64,000 nt of DNA from an uncultured Flavobacterium sp. (GTDB lineage Bacteria; Bacteroidota; Bacteroidia; Flavobacteriales; Flavobacteriaceae): positions 5,580,001 through 5,644,000 of the forward strand of contig NZ_OX638201.1 in NCBI RefSeq assembly GCF_951805225.1, written 5' to 3'. The notes under the pieces are model-generated. The model did not search any database and had not been told where the DNA came from. It worked only from the letters and a program-made list of their open reading frames with translations. Shown in pieces: positions 1 to 8,278 of this stretch. How positions within the stretch are numbered: position 1 is the first letter of the stretch; every line of letters begins with the position of its first letter. A program made the position numbers and the translations under genes.

Positions 1-2
1 TT

Positions 3-662
3 TTATATATTAAGATACTTGTCTAAGTAGTCTGAACGTTCTTTTAAGCTATTAATATAAGCGTCTTCCTGATGTTCTGAGATAATTTCGTAATTGTAGC
101 GTCTAAAAGTCTGAATGATTTCGTTCATTGGCCCAACGCCAATTTTTATCGTGATTTGAATATTTTCTAAATCAGCTTCAGATATAAAACAGCCTAAGAT
201 TTTACCATTATTACTCTCAACAATTTGAGTAACCTGACCCATAGAATAATCTAAAAGACCTTTTTGGACAATAATTATTCCGCCTTGTTCTTTTAAAAAT
301 GGAGTTTCCTGAAAGAATTTCATGATATCTTCCATTTCATAATAGCCAATATAGCTGTTATTTTCGTCAAGAACCGGGATTACATTAGTGTGATTTTTGG
401 CAAAAACTTCCAAAACATCCAGCCAAAGCATCGATTTTCTGGCAAAAAAACGTTCCAGAGTATATTTATAATCGATGGCTTTTTTATCCGTGTCAAAAGT
501 TTCAACATCGTCAGAAGCGATACTTCCAATGAAAATTCCGTTCTCCAAAACCGGAAAATGCGAAAAATTCAAATCCGCAAAAAAGTCCTGAACAGATGCT
601 ATCGTTTCCTGACTATCAATCGCTCTGAAATCATTGGTGATATAATTCGTAATTTCTGTCAT
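3..662 (-). CDS. CBS-domain protein
   Basis: 219 aa. Two CBS motifs are visible: an N-terminal one (about residues 1-60, with FPVLENGIFIGSIASDD) and a second at about 70-125 (VIPVLDENNSYIGYYEMEDI). About 80 further residues resemble an ACT-like fold (IVESNNGKILGCFISEADLE). CBS pairs bind adenine nucleotides and usually act as energy or ligand sensors; no catalytic domain is attached, so the partner is unknown. No signal peptide or membrane segment, so cytoplasmic. It is divergent from pdxJ, with 116 bp between the two starts. The gene ends 3 bp from the window edge, so its downstream neighbour is not visible. Family assignment is firm, function is not. Confidence 0.85.
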   Translation of the reverse strand: MTEITNYITNDFRAIDSQETIASVQDFFADLNFSHFPVLENGIFIGSIASDDVETFDTDKKAIDYKYTLERFFARKSMLWLDVLEVFAKNHTNVIPVLDENNSYIGYYEMEDIMKFFQETPFLKEQGGIIIVQKGLLDYSMGQVTQIVESNNGKILGCFISEADLENIQITIKIGVGPMNEIIQTFRRYNYEIISEHQEDAYINSLKERSDYLDKYLNI

Positions 663-778
663 AAATCAATTGAAGATATTTGATGCAAAATAATCAAAAA
701 ATAGCAAAAACTGCTACGTTTTACTTTGTATTTTTGTCGTAACAAATATAGTGTTACTAGAATTAATTATCTATTTAT

Positions 779-1492
779 ATGACAAAGTTAAGTGTAAATA
801 TCAATAAAATTGCAACCTTAAGAAATGCACGTGGCGGAAATGTCCCTGATTTACTAAAAGTAGCTACAGATATTCAGAATTTCGGAGCACAGGGAATTAC
901 CATTCATCCTCGTCCGGACGAGCGTCACATTCGTTATCAGGATGCGCGTGATTTAAAAGCGATCGTACATACCGAATATAATATTGAAGGAAATCCGCAG
1001 CATAATTTTATCGATTTAGTATTAGAATGCAAACCAACGCAAGTAACTTTAGTTCCTGATGCAGTTGGAGCAATAACATCTTCTGCCGGTTGGGATACCA
1101 TAAAAAATGAAGCTTATTTAATCGAAGTTGTTCAGGAATTTAAACGTAACGGAATCAGAACTTCGATTTTCGTAGATCCCGTTTTAGAAATTATCGAAGG
1201 CGCCAAAAAAACAGGAACTGATAGAATCGAATTATATACCGAAGCTTTTGCGCATCAATATAGTTTGGGGAATAAAAACGGAATCGATCCTTATGTCGAA
1301 GCCGCAAAACTGGCAAATGAATTAGGTTTAGGAATCAACGCCGGACATGATTTAAGTTTAGACAATGTTCAGTTTTTCAACCAAAATATACCGGGATTAT
1401 TAGAAGTTTCTATCGGACACGCTTTAATTTCAGAAGCACTTTATCTGGGATTAGATAATGTTGTAAATATGTATTTGAATAAATTGAAATAA
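779..1492 (+). CDS. pdxJ: Pyridoxine 5'-phosphate synthase PdxJ
   Basis: 237 aa, close to the usual 240-245. PdxJ condenses 1-deoxyxylulose 5-phosphate with 3-amino-2-oxopropyl phosphate to make pyridoxine 5'-phosphate, the last ring-forming step of the DXP-dependent vitamin B6 route, in the cytosol. The start has the family pattern LSVNINKIATLRNARGG. Residues at the catalytic positions are visible: His43 in TIHPRPDERHI, Glu70 in the IEGNP motif and His190 in INAGHDL. A TATTTTTG box at 729-736 lies 43 bp upstream of the ATG, but no TTG is at the right distance. Single gene; a dispersed repeat follows it. Confidence 0.97.
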   Translation: MTKLSVNINKIATLRNARGGNVPDLLKVATDIQNFGAQGITIHPRPDERHIRYQDARDLKAIVHTEYNIEGNPQHNFIDLVLECKPTQVTLVPDAVGAITSSAGWDTIKNEAYLIEVVQEFKRNGIRTSIFVDPVLEIIEGAKKTGTDRIELYTEAFAHQYSLGNKNGIDPYVEAAKLANELGLGINAGHDLSLDNVQFFNQNIPGLLEVSIGHALISEALYLGLDNVVNMYLNKLK

Positions 1493-1506
1493 TATAAAAA
1501 CGATTA

Positions 1507-1603
1507 GGGCATGACCCGCAGAAAAAGCGGGTCGGGCTATTCGTTACAATCTTCTATTTTTAAAGAAAAAATAGAAGGATTTTCACTACTATCCCTCATG
1601 CGG
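1507..1603 (+). repeat. Dispersed palindromic repeat, family A, copy 1
   Basis: Structured repeat between pdxJ and the TonB receptor gene. Outer arms GCATGA (1509-1514) and TCATGC (1596-1601) pair. Inside, ACCCGC/GCGGGT forms one hairpin and CTTCTATTTTT/AAAAATAGAAG a second. The segment GGGCTATTCGTTACAATCTT, followed later by GGATTTTCACTACTATCCCT, matches copies at 18545 and 59349 (minus strand), a core copy at 48083 and a degenerate copy at 9695. Confidence 0.8.
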
Positions 1604-1720
1604 CATTCTGGTCGCGATAATCTTTTCTGGGTACAAGTTTAAACCCCAAAATAAAATATTTGCATCACCTGAGAATTGGTTTATAATTGATTACTTTCGC
1701 ACTTTTCTTATTAAAATCAA

Positions 1721-3997
1721 GTGCCGAAATCAATAATTATCCTTTTTTTGTTCTGTTTTTCCAATGTATTTGCGCAAACTAAAGCCACTATAATTGGAAA
1801 CATAAAATCTCCCGAAAACGAAAACCTTGTTGGTGCAAGTATTTCTTTCCATACAAACAATCAGAATTACTATGCAATATCAGATTCTGTTGGATATTTT
1901 TCGCAAAATATTCCTTTAGGAAAAGTCGAAATAGCGATTAACCAATTAGGATATTTAAAAAAATCAATTCATTTTGATTTTGTAAAAGACACTTTAATTT
2001 CGATAGTTTTAGAAAAAGATATTTCAATCTTGAAAGAAGTTATTATTGCTAATGACAAAAAAAGCGGAATCACGACTTTGTCCGGCGGTAAATTATCTTT
2101 CAATCTAAAAGAATTATCATCAGTTCCAACTGTTTCAGGAACCACAGATATTATAAAACTTTTGCAATTAACGCCAGGAGTTCAGAATTCCGGAGACGCA
2201 AACGGATATTTATATGTAAGAGGCGGAGATCCGGGACACAACGCCATTTTGTACAACGGAACTCCCGTATATGGAATGTCACATTTATTGGGTATTTTTC
2301 CTTTTTATAATACAGACCATATTAAGGAAGTAGAATTTGATAAATCAAGTTCAAATGCAAAATATGGCGGACGTTTAAGTTCAACTACACTTTTGATTCC
2401 CAACAAAAAAGTACCAACAGAATTTGGAATACAAGGAAATGTCGGGATTCTCGCATCACAAATAAGTGTGGCGGTTCCGGTGGCTAAAAATTCAGGATTT
2501 TATATCTCTGGACGAAAAACCTATATTGATGAAGTAGTCGGGCCATTTTTGAAATCCGGATCAAAAGAAAAGAATGTTCAGGAAATGAAATACGGATTTT
2601 CAGACGGAAATATTACCTTTCTTTCTCAGATTTCAAAAAAGAATTTATTTTCTATTGATGCCTTTATTAGCGGAGACGAACTAAAAGTTAAAGATGGAAA
2701 TCTAGCTTTAAGAACCAATTTAAAATGGAGTAATTTTATAGTTTCTCCAACTTTGGTCACCACATTTTCGCCTAAAGTAAGCATGTCAAATTCGGTTTAT
2801 TTCAGTCAATATTCTAATGATTTAGACATGGAACAAGCTACAATTCAGTTTCGGGTTTCTTCTTATGTAAAAGATTTTGGGTTCATAAATTCAGTTCGTT
2901 ATTTCGTTAAGAATATTCCTTTCGAATCAGGTTTGCAATATGTATATCACGATTTACAGCCTCAGAAAGTAAATGTTGAAAATCTGACAACCAATAATAA
3001 TATATCTCAAAATGGTATAATTAATGCCAATGAAGCAGCTGTTTTTACAACGGCAAAACCAAAGATATTTGAGAATCTTATTGCAGAATTAGGACTTAGA
3101 ATCAACTATTATACTTCAGGAAAAGATTCATATTTGCATTTTCAACCTCGTGTCGTGTTGAATTATTATCCAAACGACAAATATTCGTTTTATGCTTCTT
3201 ATAATAGACAATATCAATATTTAAGTATGGTTACAACTTCGAGTGTGGGAATTCCGACAGATTTCTGGATCGCAAGTTCAGATGGAATAAAACCACAATC
3301 GTCAAACGAATTTTCGATTGGTTCAAATCAAAATATTTCAAGAAACTATAGCTCTTCGTTTGGAGGATTTTATCGCTCAATGAAAGATTTATTGGAATAT
3401 CCTTATGGAATAACTCAGTTTAACGAAACCACAACGCTTAAGAATGATTTGTTAGTTGGAAAAGGAAAAGCATACGGATTTGAAATGATGTTGAAAAAAA
3501 GCAACGGAAAATTTACAGGTTGGTTGAGTTATACTTTAAGTTGGTCTGATCGAAATTTTGATGAACTGAATAACGGCAATACTTATTTTGCGAAATACGA
3601 TCGTCGTCATAATCTTTCTTTAGTTGGAATGTACGATTTGAATCCAAAATGGAATTTTGGACTAACGCAGATCTTTAGTTCCGGAAACCGATTTACTTTA
3701 CCAACTTCATGGTATTTTATAAATAATAATCCGGTCAAAGAATATTCAGAATATAATAATGCTCAAATGCCAAATTATATCAGAACGGATGTTTCTGTGA
3801 ATTACTTTTTACTGAAAACTAATAAAAAAGAAAGTGCTTTGAATTTTTCGATTTATAACGCCTTAAACATACAAAACCCCATTTATGTGGTTTTAAATGT
3901 TCAGGTAAATGAAGATAAAAGCAATGTAATTGTAAAACAGGAAAAAAAGGTTTTGTATCGAAGATTGCCTTCAATAAGTTGGAGATTTAAATTTTAA
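1721..3997 (+). CDS. TonB-dependent outer membrane receptor
   Basis: 758 aa. A signal peptide (MPKSIIILFLFCFSNVFAQ) is followed by a carboxypeptidase-regulatory-like beta-sandwich (about 22-105), a TonB plug domain (about 110-225, with TPGVQNSGDANGYLYVRGGD and NGTPVYGMSHLLGIFPFYN) and a 22-strand-type barrel ending in an aromatic-rich strand (LPSISWRFKF). Such receptors import a bound substrate across the outer membrane using TonB energy; the substrate cannot be read from sequence. The start codon is GTG; it is the only one giving an intact signal peptide. The stop lies 3 bp before the ATG of the DUF4249 lipoprotein gene, so the two are co-transcribed. This receptor plus DUF4249 arrangement recurs in Bacteroidota. 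Confidence 0.92.
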   Translation: MPKSIIILFLFCFSNVFAQTKATIIGNIKSPENENLVGASISFHTNNQNYYAISDSVGYFSQNIPLGKVEIAINQLGYLKKSIHFDFVKDTLISIVLEKDISILKEVIIANDKKSGITTLSGGKLSFNLKELSSVPTVSGTTDIIKLLQLTPGVQNSGDANGYLYVRGGDPGHNAILYNGTPVYGMSHLLGIFPFYNTDHIKEVEFDKSSSNAKYGGRLSSTTLLIPNKKVPTEFGIQGNVGILASQISVAVPVAKNSGFYISGRKTYIDEVVGPFLKSGSKEKNVQEMKYGFSDGNITFLSQISKKNLFSIDAFISGDELKVKDGNLALRTNLKWSNFIVSPTLVTTFSPKVSMSNSVYFSQYSNDLDMEQATIQFRVSSYVKDFGFINSVRYFVKNIPFESGLQYVYHDLQPQKVNVENLTTNNNISQNGIINANEAAVFTTAKPKIFENLIAELGLRINYYTSGKDSYLHFQPRVVLNYYPNDKYSFYASYNRQYQYLSMVTTSSVGIPTDFWIASSDGIKPQSSNEFSIGSNQNISRNYSSSFGGFYRSMKDLLEYPYGITQFNETTTLKNDLLVGKGKAYGFEMMLKKSNGKFTGWLSYTLSWSDRNFDELNNGNTYFAKYDRRHNLSLVGMYDLNPKWNFGLTQIFSSGNRFTLPTSWYFINNNPVKEYSEYNNAQMPNYIRTDVSVNYFLLKTNKKESALNFSIYNALNIQNPIYVVLNVQVNEDKSNVIVKQEKKVLYRRLPSISWRFKF

Positions 3998-4000
3998 AAG

Positions 4001-4852
4001 ATGAAAAAATATATAGTGTTTCTTTTGATTTTGGTAGTAATAAGTTGTTCAAAAGATGATTTTAGCGATCATAGCATGGAGTCTAAAGTCGTAGTTGAAG
4101 GCTGGATCGAAGAAGGTGATTATGCTCAGGTTTTGTTATCGAGTAGTATTCCGATTACCGACGCTATTGATTCTACAAATGTTTTGAATCACGTCATCAG
4201 ATCTGCAAAAATCACAATTTCTGACGGTAAGATATCAGAAGTTTTAAAAGTTAAAAATGACAAAAACAGAGTGCCGCCATTTGTGTATTTTGGATCAACA
4301 TTAAAAGGTGAAGCCGGAAAAGAGTATACGCTTAAAATTGAATATTTAAATCGTGTAATCGAAGCGGTAACAAAAATTCCAAAAAGTGTAGAGCTCAAAA
4401 GTGCTGAGTATATTAAAAAGGTTGCTACAGATACTACAGGATATGTTTTTGTAAAATTTGATGATCCTGTAAACGAAAAAAACTATTATCAGATTGCAAC
4501 AAAAATCGATGGTGAAGAACCTATTTTTGTTCCTTCGTTTTATGGTAATTTAGACGATAAAAACTTTACTAAAGCTGAGGTTTCAGTACAAATAAATCGA
4601 GGCGTTATACTTTTTCCAAAAACAAAATTCACACCTTATTTTGCAGATGGAGATTTGATTCATGTAAAGCTAAGAACGCAAAATAAAGACGCTTTAGATT
4701 TCTGGAACAGTTGGCAAAACGAAATTGTAAATAGTAAAAACCCAATATTTCCAGCAAACGCAAGTTTGAAATCTAATATAAAAGGCGGAATCGGAATTTG
4801 GGCAGGATATGGTCAAAGTACTTTATTGGTAAAAACACCTCCAAAAAAATAA
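4001..4852 (+). CDS. DUF4249-family lipoprotein, partner of the TonB receptor
   Basis: 283 aa. Lipoprotein signal with lipobox VISC (Cys16), then SKDDF, so a surface or periplasmic lipoprotein. The segment KVVVEGWIEEGDYAQVLLSS followed by I-rich beta strands is typical of DUF4249 proteins, which sit beside TonB receptors of this class. Function is unknown; by position it may be a substrate-binding or receptor-accessory lipoprotein, in the way SusD accompanies SusC, but it has no SusD-like helical repeats. It follows the receptor gene by 3 bp and ends at a strong terminator. Confidence 0.85.
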   Translation: MKKYIVFLLILVVISCSKDDFSDHSMESKVVVEGWIEEGDYAQVLLSSSIPITDAIDSTNVLNHVIRSAKITISDGKISEVLKVKNDKNRVPPFVYFGSTLKGEAGKEYTLKIEYLNRVIEAVTKIPKSVELKSAEYIKKVATDTTGYVFVKFDDPVNEKNYYQIATKIDGEEPIFVPSFYGNLDDKNFTKAEVSVQINRGVILFPKTKFTPYFADGDLIHVKLRTQNKDALDFWNSWQNEIVNSKNPIFPANASLKSNIKGGIGIWAGYGQSTLLVKTPPKK

Positions 4853-4880
4853 AGCCGATTTGAATGATTTCAAATCGGCT
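4853..4880. terminator. Bidirectional intrinsic terminator
   Basis: Perfect 12-bp stem AGCCGATTTGAA / TTCAAATCGGCT with a 4-nt loop, flanked by A-rich and T-rich sequence, between the convergent DUF4249 gene and the minus-strand lipoprotein gene. Confidence 0.85.
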
Positions 4881-4903
4881 CTAATTATAATTTTAAAAAG
4901 CTA

Positions 4904-6247
4904 TTATTTGTTGAATGCTTTTATGAAATCATTGAATTTAGTGTTTAAGTTCTCAAAACCTTCTGAGAAGTAAACGCCCATTGCAACTTCAGTATTATCG
5001 CTGAATTTTAAATAGTATACTTCTATAAGATAAGGTTGAGAAAACATTTCTCCAGTACCATCATTTGACCAGTAACCACCATCAGCATTCCAAACAGGTA
5101 AGAGGAAAGTATGATCATCACCGTCTTTTTCTGAGTGTTGTATAACATCTGCAATTTTAGTTCCGTCTTTTTTAGAAACTAAGATTAACTTCATGTTTTT
5201 GTTGAAGCTAGCTACACTACCTTCTGAGTATTTTTTCTCATATGCATTCAAAGCAGTATAGTATGCTTTGTAGTCGCTGTTTGCTTGATTCCAAGCTGGA
5301 CGAACAGGACGAGTGTTAGCTTTTTCAAAAGCAGCATCATCAGCGGCAGCAGTAGCTAAATCCATATCAGCAACAATTACAAAATTGTCCATTAATGTGA
5401 TTAATCCATTTGCTTTTCCTCTGTATTGGATAAGTTCGTCATTATCAATTAAATTGTCAATGTTTGCAGTACTTCCAGTATTAAAATCAACTAAATTTTT
5501 TCCGTTATAAGTAAAGCTAGCTTTTGCAGTATTTTCAGCACCTTTTTTACCGCTCATTTCCCAAGTATAACCATCATTTAAAGTTATTTTGTAAGCAAAC
5601 TCGTCAGGAGATTGGTTTTTACTAGAATATTTAGCAGTTTGTGTAAACGTTGCAGATGAGTTACCATCAATTGTTAAAGTTGCATCTGATGACGAAGGAA
5701 GAAAGATTGAGTCAAAGATTTCCTGCATTCCATTATTATTGGTAATGTAACCATCATAAAATTTAACTTTCACATCAGAAGAAACTCCTTTTGCAGAAAG
5801 TATTGCATTGTTTGCAGTTTGAGATGATTTAGCAGGGAAAACAAATTTCAATTCTGTAGTAGAAGCTGTTTTAACCCAAACTTTTTCAGTATTATTCCAA
5901 GTATAGATACCGTAAACTCCAGAAACGTTTATGATGTCTTCAACTTTATTGTTATTTTTTCCGCCAAAAATGTCAACCTGACTCAAATCTAATAATCTGT
6001 TAAGGTTTTCGATAGCTTCAATAGCGCTTGAACTTTTTGATTTGTCTAATTGAGTTAGCATATCATTAGCTTCAGCTTCTAATTTTAATTTTTGGTCAGC
6101 AGGACTTAATTTTGAGTAAGGTTGCTTAACAATGTTTGCAATTTGTTCTGCTAGAGTTTCATCTTTAGTATCAGAGCTATCATCGCTAGAACATGAAATT
6201 GTTAGTTGAGAAACAACTAATGATAATAAAAGAAATTTTTTAATCAT
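4904..6247 (-). CDS. Secreted lipoprotein of unknown function
   Basis: 447 aa. Signal peptide with lipobox (QLTISCSSDDSSDTKDET, Cys19), so a membrane-anchored lipoprotein. The mature part starts with an acidic linker and a helical stretch (about 30-90), then a long beta-rich region with repeated N/D-G turns and a conserved-looking C-terminal part (about 340-447, with VYYLKFSDNTEVAMGVYFSEGF). I do not recognise a named family. It is a single gene facing the DUF4249 gene; upstream lies an AAGGTACCTT palindrome at 6306-6315. Coding composition and lipobox leave little doubt that it is a real gene. Confidence 0.85.
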   Translation of the reverse strand: MIKKFLLLSLVVSQLTISCSSDDSSDTKDETLAEQIANIVKQPYSKLSPADQKLKLEAEANDMLTQLDKSKSSSAIEAIENLNRLLDLSQVDIFGGKNNNKVEDIINVSGVYGIYTWNNTEKVWVKTASTTELKFVFPAKSSQTANNAILSAKGVSSDVKVKFYDGYITNNNGMQEIFDSIFLPSSSDATLTIDGNSSATFTQTAKYSSKNQSPDEFAYKITLNDGYTWEMSGKKGAENTAKASFTYNGKNLVDFNTGSTANIDNLIDNDELIQYRGKANGLITLMDNFVIVADMDLATAAADDAAFEKANTRPVRPAWNQANSDYKAYYTALNAYEKKYSEGSVASFNKNMKLILVSKKDGTKIADVIQHSEKDGDDHTFLLPVWNADGGYWSNDGTGEMFSQPYLIEVYYLKFSDNTEVAMGVYFSEGFENLNTKFNDFIKAFNK

Positions 6248-6468
6248 GGATGTGGTATTTAATTAGTGTATTAAATCAAGTTTTTGATTTGATTTTTAAG
6301 CACGCAAGGTACCTTACGAAATTTTAATATGCATACGGGAAACCGTAAAAGGGTGAACTTTTTTTTAATATAATAAGATTAAAAAACAACCTTATAGAAG
6401 TTGTTCGATTAGAGATTGATAGATAAGTTTTTTACCTTTGTGATCAGTTTTTTAAAACCCAAATACAA

Positions 6469-7233
6469 ATGTTATACTCAAAAATAGAAGGCGAAGGAAA
6501 ACCATTTATCATCATGCACGGATTTCTGGGTATGTCTGATAATTGGAAAACACTTGCCGGACAATATGTTGAAGCAGGATTTCAGGTTCATATTTTAGAT
6601 TTACGGAATCACGGCCGCAGTTTTCATTCAGACGAATGGAGTTATGAGGCAATGGTTCAAGACGTTTTCGAATATTGCCAAGCTAATCAATTGAACAAAA
6701 TAGATATTTTAGGACATTCAATGGGCGGAAAAGTAGCAATGCTTTTTGCAACGACACATCCTGAAATTGTAGACAAATTGATTGTGGCAGATATTGGTCC
6801 GAGATTTTATAAACAACATCATCAGGATATTTTGGCAGGTTTAAACGCAGTAGATTTTTCAGTAAAGCCAAGTCGAAATGATGTTGAAGCAATCGTTGCA
6901 GAATATGTATCTGATTTTGGGACACGTCAGTTTTTGTTGAAAAACCTATATTGGAAAGAACCGGGACAATTGGCTTTTAGATTTAATCTTGAAGTTTTCA
7001 ATAATAATCTCGATGCTATCGGAAAAGCTTTGCCTGAAGGTTTAGTTTTCGAAAAAGAAACCTTATTTATTAGAGGAGGCGCATCAGGATATATTGCAGA
7101 TGCAGATTTTGATGACATACGTCAGCATTTTCCAAAAGCTAAATTCGAAACTATTCCAAATGCAGGACATTGGCTTCATGCCGAAAATCCTAAAATGTTT
7201 TTTGAATTAACGACTGAGTTTTTAAAAGAGTAA
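6469..7233 (+). CDS. Alpha/beta hydrolase, YbfF-like esterase
   Basis: 254 aa, the normal length for small alpha/beta hydrolases. Oxyanion-hole motif HGFLGMSDNW (about 18-27), nucleophile elbow GHSMGG (Ser at about 86), acid region near RGGASGYI and catalytic His in NAGHWLHAENP near the C terminus. It resembles the YbfF acyl-CoA/ester hydrolase group; the substrate is unknown. No signal peptide, so cytoplasmic. A TACCTTTG box at 6433-6440 lies 28 bp upstream of the ATG without a clear TTG element. The DUF218 gene follows by about 48 bp on the same strand. Confidence 0.9.
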   Translation: MLYSKIEGEGKPFIIMHGFLGMSDNWKTLAGQYVEAGFQVHILDLRNHGRSFHSDEWSYEAMVQDVFEYCQANQLNKIDILGHSMGGKVAMLFATTHPEIVDKLIVADIGPRFYKQHHQDILAGLNAVDFSVKPSRNDVEAIVAEYVSDFGTRQFLLKNLYWKEPGQLAFRFNLEVFNNNLDAIGKALPEGLVFEKETLFIRGGASGYIADADFDDIRQHFPKAKFETIPNAGHWLHAENPKMFFELTTEFLKE

Positions 7234-7281
7234 CCTATTAGTAAAGGTTATTGATTTTGTCAGAATATAAAATTGCAAAAG

Positions 7282-7770
7282 ATGAAAACTTTAGTTGTTC
7301 TGGGTTCTCCAAATTCAGATGATGGCAGTCTGGGATATACCGCTTTAGACAGATTGAATTATTGTTTGGAAATTTTTGATCCAACGAATAATTATATTAT
7401 TTGTACCGGTGGTTTTGGAGAACATTTTAATACAACTAAGAATGCACATGCAACTTATGCAATGAAATATCTGATGGATAAAGGAGTAGAAAACAAAAGT
7501 TTTTTAGAACCTGCTTTGTCTGCTAATACAGTTGAAGATGCCGTTATGACAAAGAAAATAATGTTGCATCATAATCTGGATTCACTTGTTGTAATTACTT
7601 CGGATTATCATGTAGAAAGAGTAAAGCTGATTTTTGATGAAATCTTAGCCTCTTTTACAATAGAATATAAAGGAGTTGAGCATAATATATCCAACGTTGA
7701 AAAAGAAAAACTGTTGGCGCATGAAAAAAAAGCGATCGATGGAATCCTAAATAAAGGATTGTATTATTAA
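7282..7770 (+). CDS. DUF218 / YdcF-like protein
   Basis: 162 aa. The protein opens with MKTLVVLGSPNSDDG, has IICTGGFGEHF (glycine-rich loop), EPALSANTVEDAVMTKKI and VVITSDYHVERVKLIFDEI. The order S/T-G-G, then N-T-x-E-[ND], then T-S-x-Y-H-x-x-R is that of the DUF218 family (YdcF, ElyC, SanA). Members are linked to envelope processes, and YdcF binds S-adenosylmethionine. This one lacks the membrane segment of ElyC and SanA, so it is the soluble YdcF type. I chose ATG 7282; an in-frame TTG at 7273 would add three residues. Confidence 0.8.
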   Translation: MKTLVVLGSPNSDDGSLGYTALDRLNYCLEIFDPTNNYIICTGGFGEHFNTTKNAHATYAMKYLMDKGVENKSFLEPALSANTVEDAVMTKKIMLHHNLDSLVVITSDYHVERVKLIFDEILASFTIEYKGVEHNISNVEKEKLLAHEKKAIDGILNKGLYY

Positions 7771-7815
7771 AATTTTGTATTTTTACTTTATACGAAAAAA
7801 TTAAACTGAAACTTT

Positions 7816-8160
7816 ATGAAATTATTACTTAGACTCCTTGTTACTGCGGGCTTGGTTTTGTTAATTGCTAAATTTTTACCTGGCGTATTTGTTGCTAGTT
7901 TTGCTACCTCTTTAATTGTTGCAGTTGTTCTGGGATTGCTTAATCTTTTTATAAAACCTATATTAGTTATCCTGACATTACCCGTAACGGTTATTACTTT
8001 AGGTCTGTTTTTATTGGTAATTAATGCGATCATTATTTTATTATGTACCAATATTGTTGATGGTTTTAAAATCGATTCATTCTTGACTGCATTATTGTTT
8101 AGTGTTATATTGTCTATTCTTCAGTCTATTACTTATACAATATTAGGAGACGATAAATAA
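7816..8160 (+). CDS. Small four-helix membrane protein, phage holin 4_2 superfamily
   Basis: 114 aa and almost entirely hydrophobic, with four predicted transmembrane segments (about 4-24, 29-50, 54-76, 86-108). The segment VVLGLLNLFIKPILVILTLPVTVITLGLF, read here as LLNLFIKP and LTLPVTVITLGLF, is diagnostic of PF04020 (YvlD-like). Despite the family name these are ordinary chromosomal membrane proteins and there is no phage context. The role is unknown, with proposed links to envelope stress in some bacteria. It lies 45 bp after the DUF218 gene. Confidence 0.85.
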   Translation: MKLLLRLLVTAGLVLLIAKFLPGVFVASFATSLIVAVVLGLLNLFIKPILVILTLPVTVITLGLFLLVINAIIILLCTNIVDGFKIDSFLTALLFSVILSILQSITYTILGDDK

Positions 8161-8213
8161 AATAAATATTGAAAGCGTGTTTAAAACGTCTTCAAATACA
8201 ATAGATTAAAAAC

Positions 8214-8250
8214 TTGGTTGGGTTGCAAAAATTTTATAATTTTGCAACCC
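8214..8250 (+). promoter_or_regulatory. tig promoter inside an 11-bp inverted repeat
   Basis: TTG at 8214-8216, 20 bp, then TAATTTTG at 8237-8244 matches the Bacteroidota promoter pattern. The -7 box is embedded in a perfect inverted repeat GGGTTGCAAAA (8220-8230) / TTTTGCAACCC (8240-8250). The repeat could be an operator or, less likely, a weak terminator for the upstream gene. Confidence 0.5.
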
Positions 8251-8278
8251 AATTTTATTATGTAAATTAAAGAAGAAG

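Noticed and set aside
4001..4852. SusD-like lipoprotein beside the TonB receptor
   Set aside because: The sequence is beta-rich and short (283 aa) and fits DUF4249, not the helical SusD fold of about 500 aa.
7816..8160. Prophage trace because the protein belongs to the phage holin 4_2 superfamily
   Set aside because: No other phage gene is nearby and this family is common as chromosomal membrane proteins.
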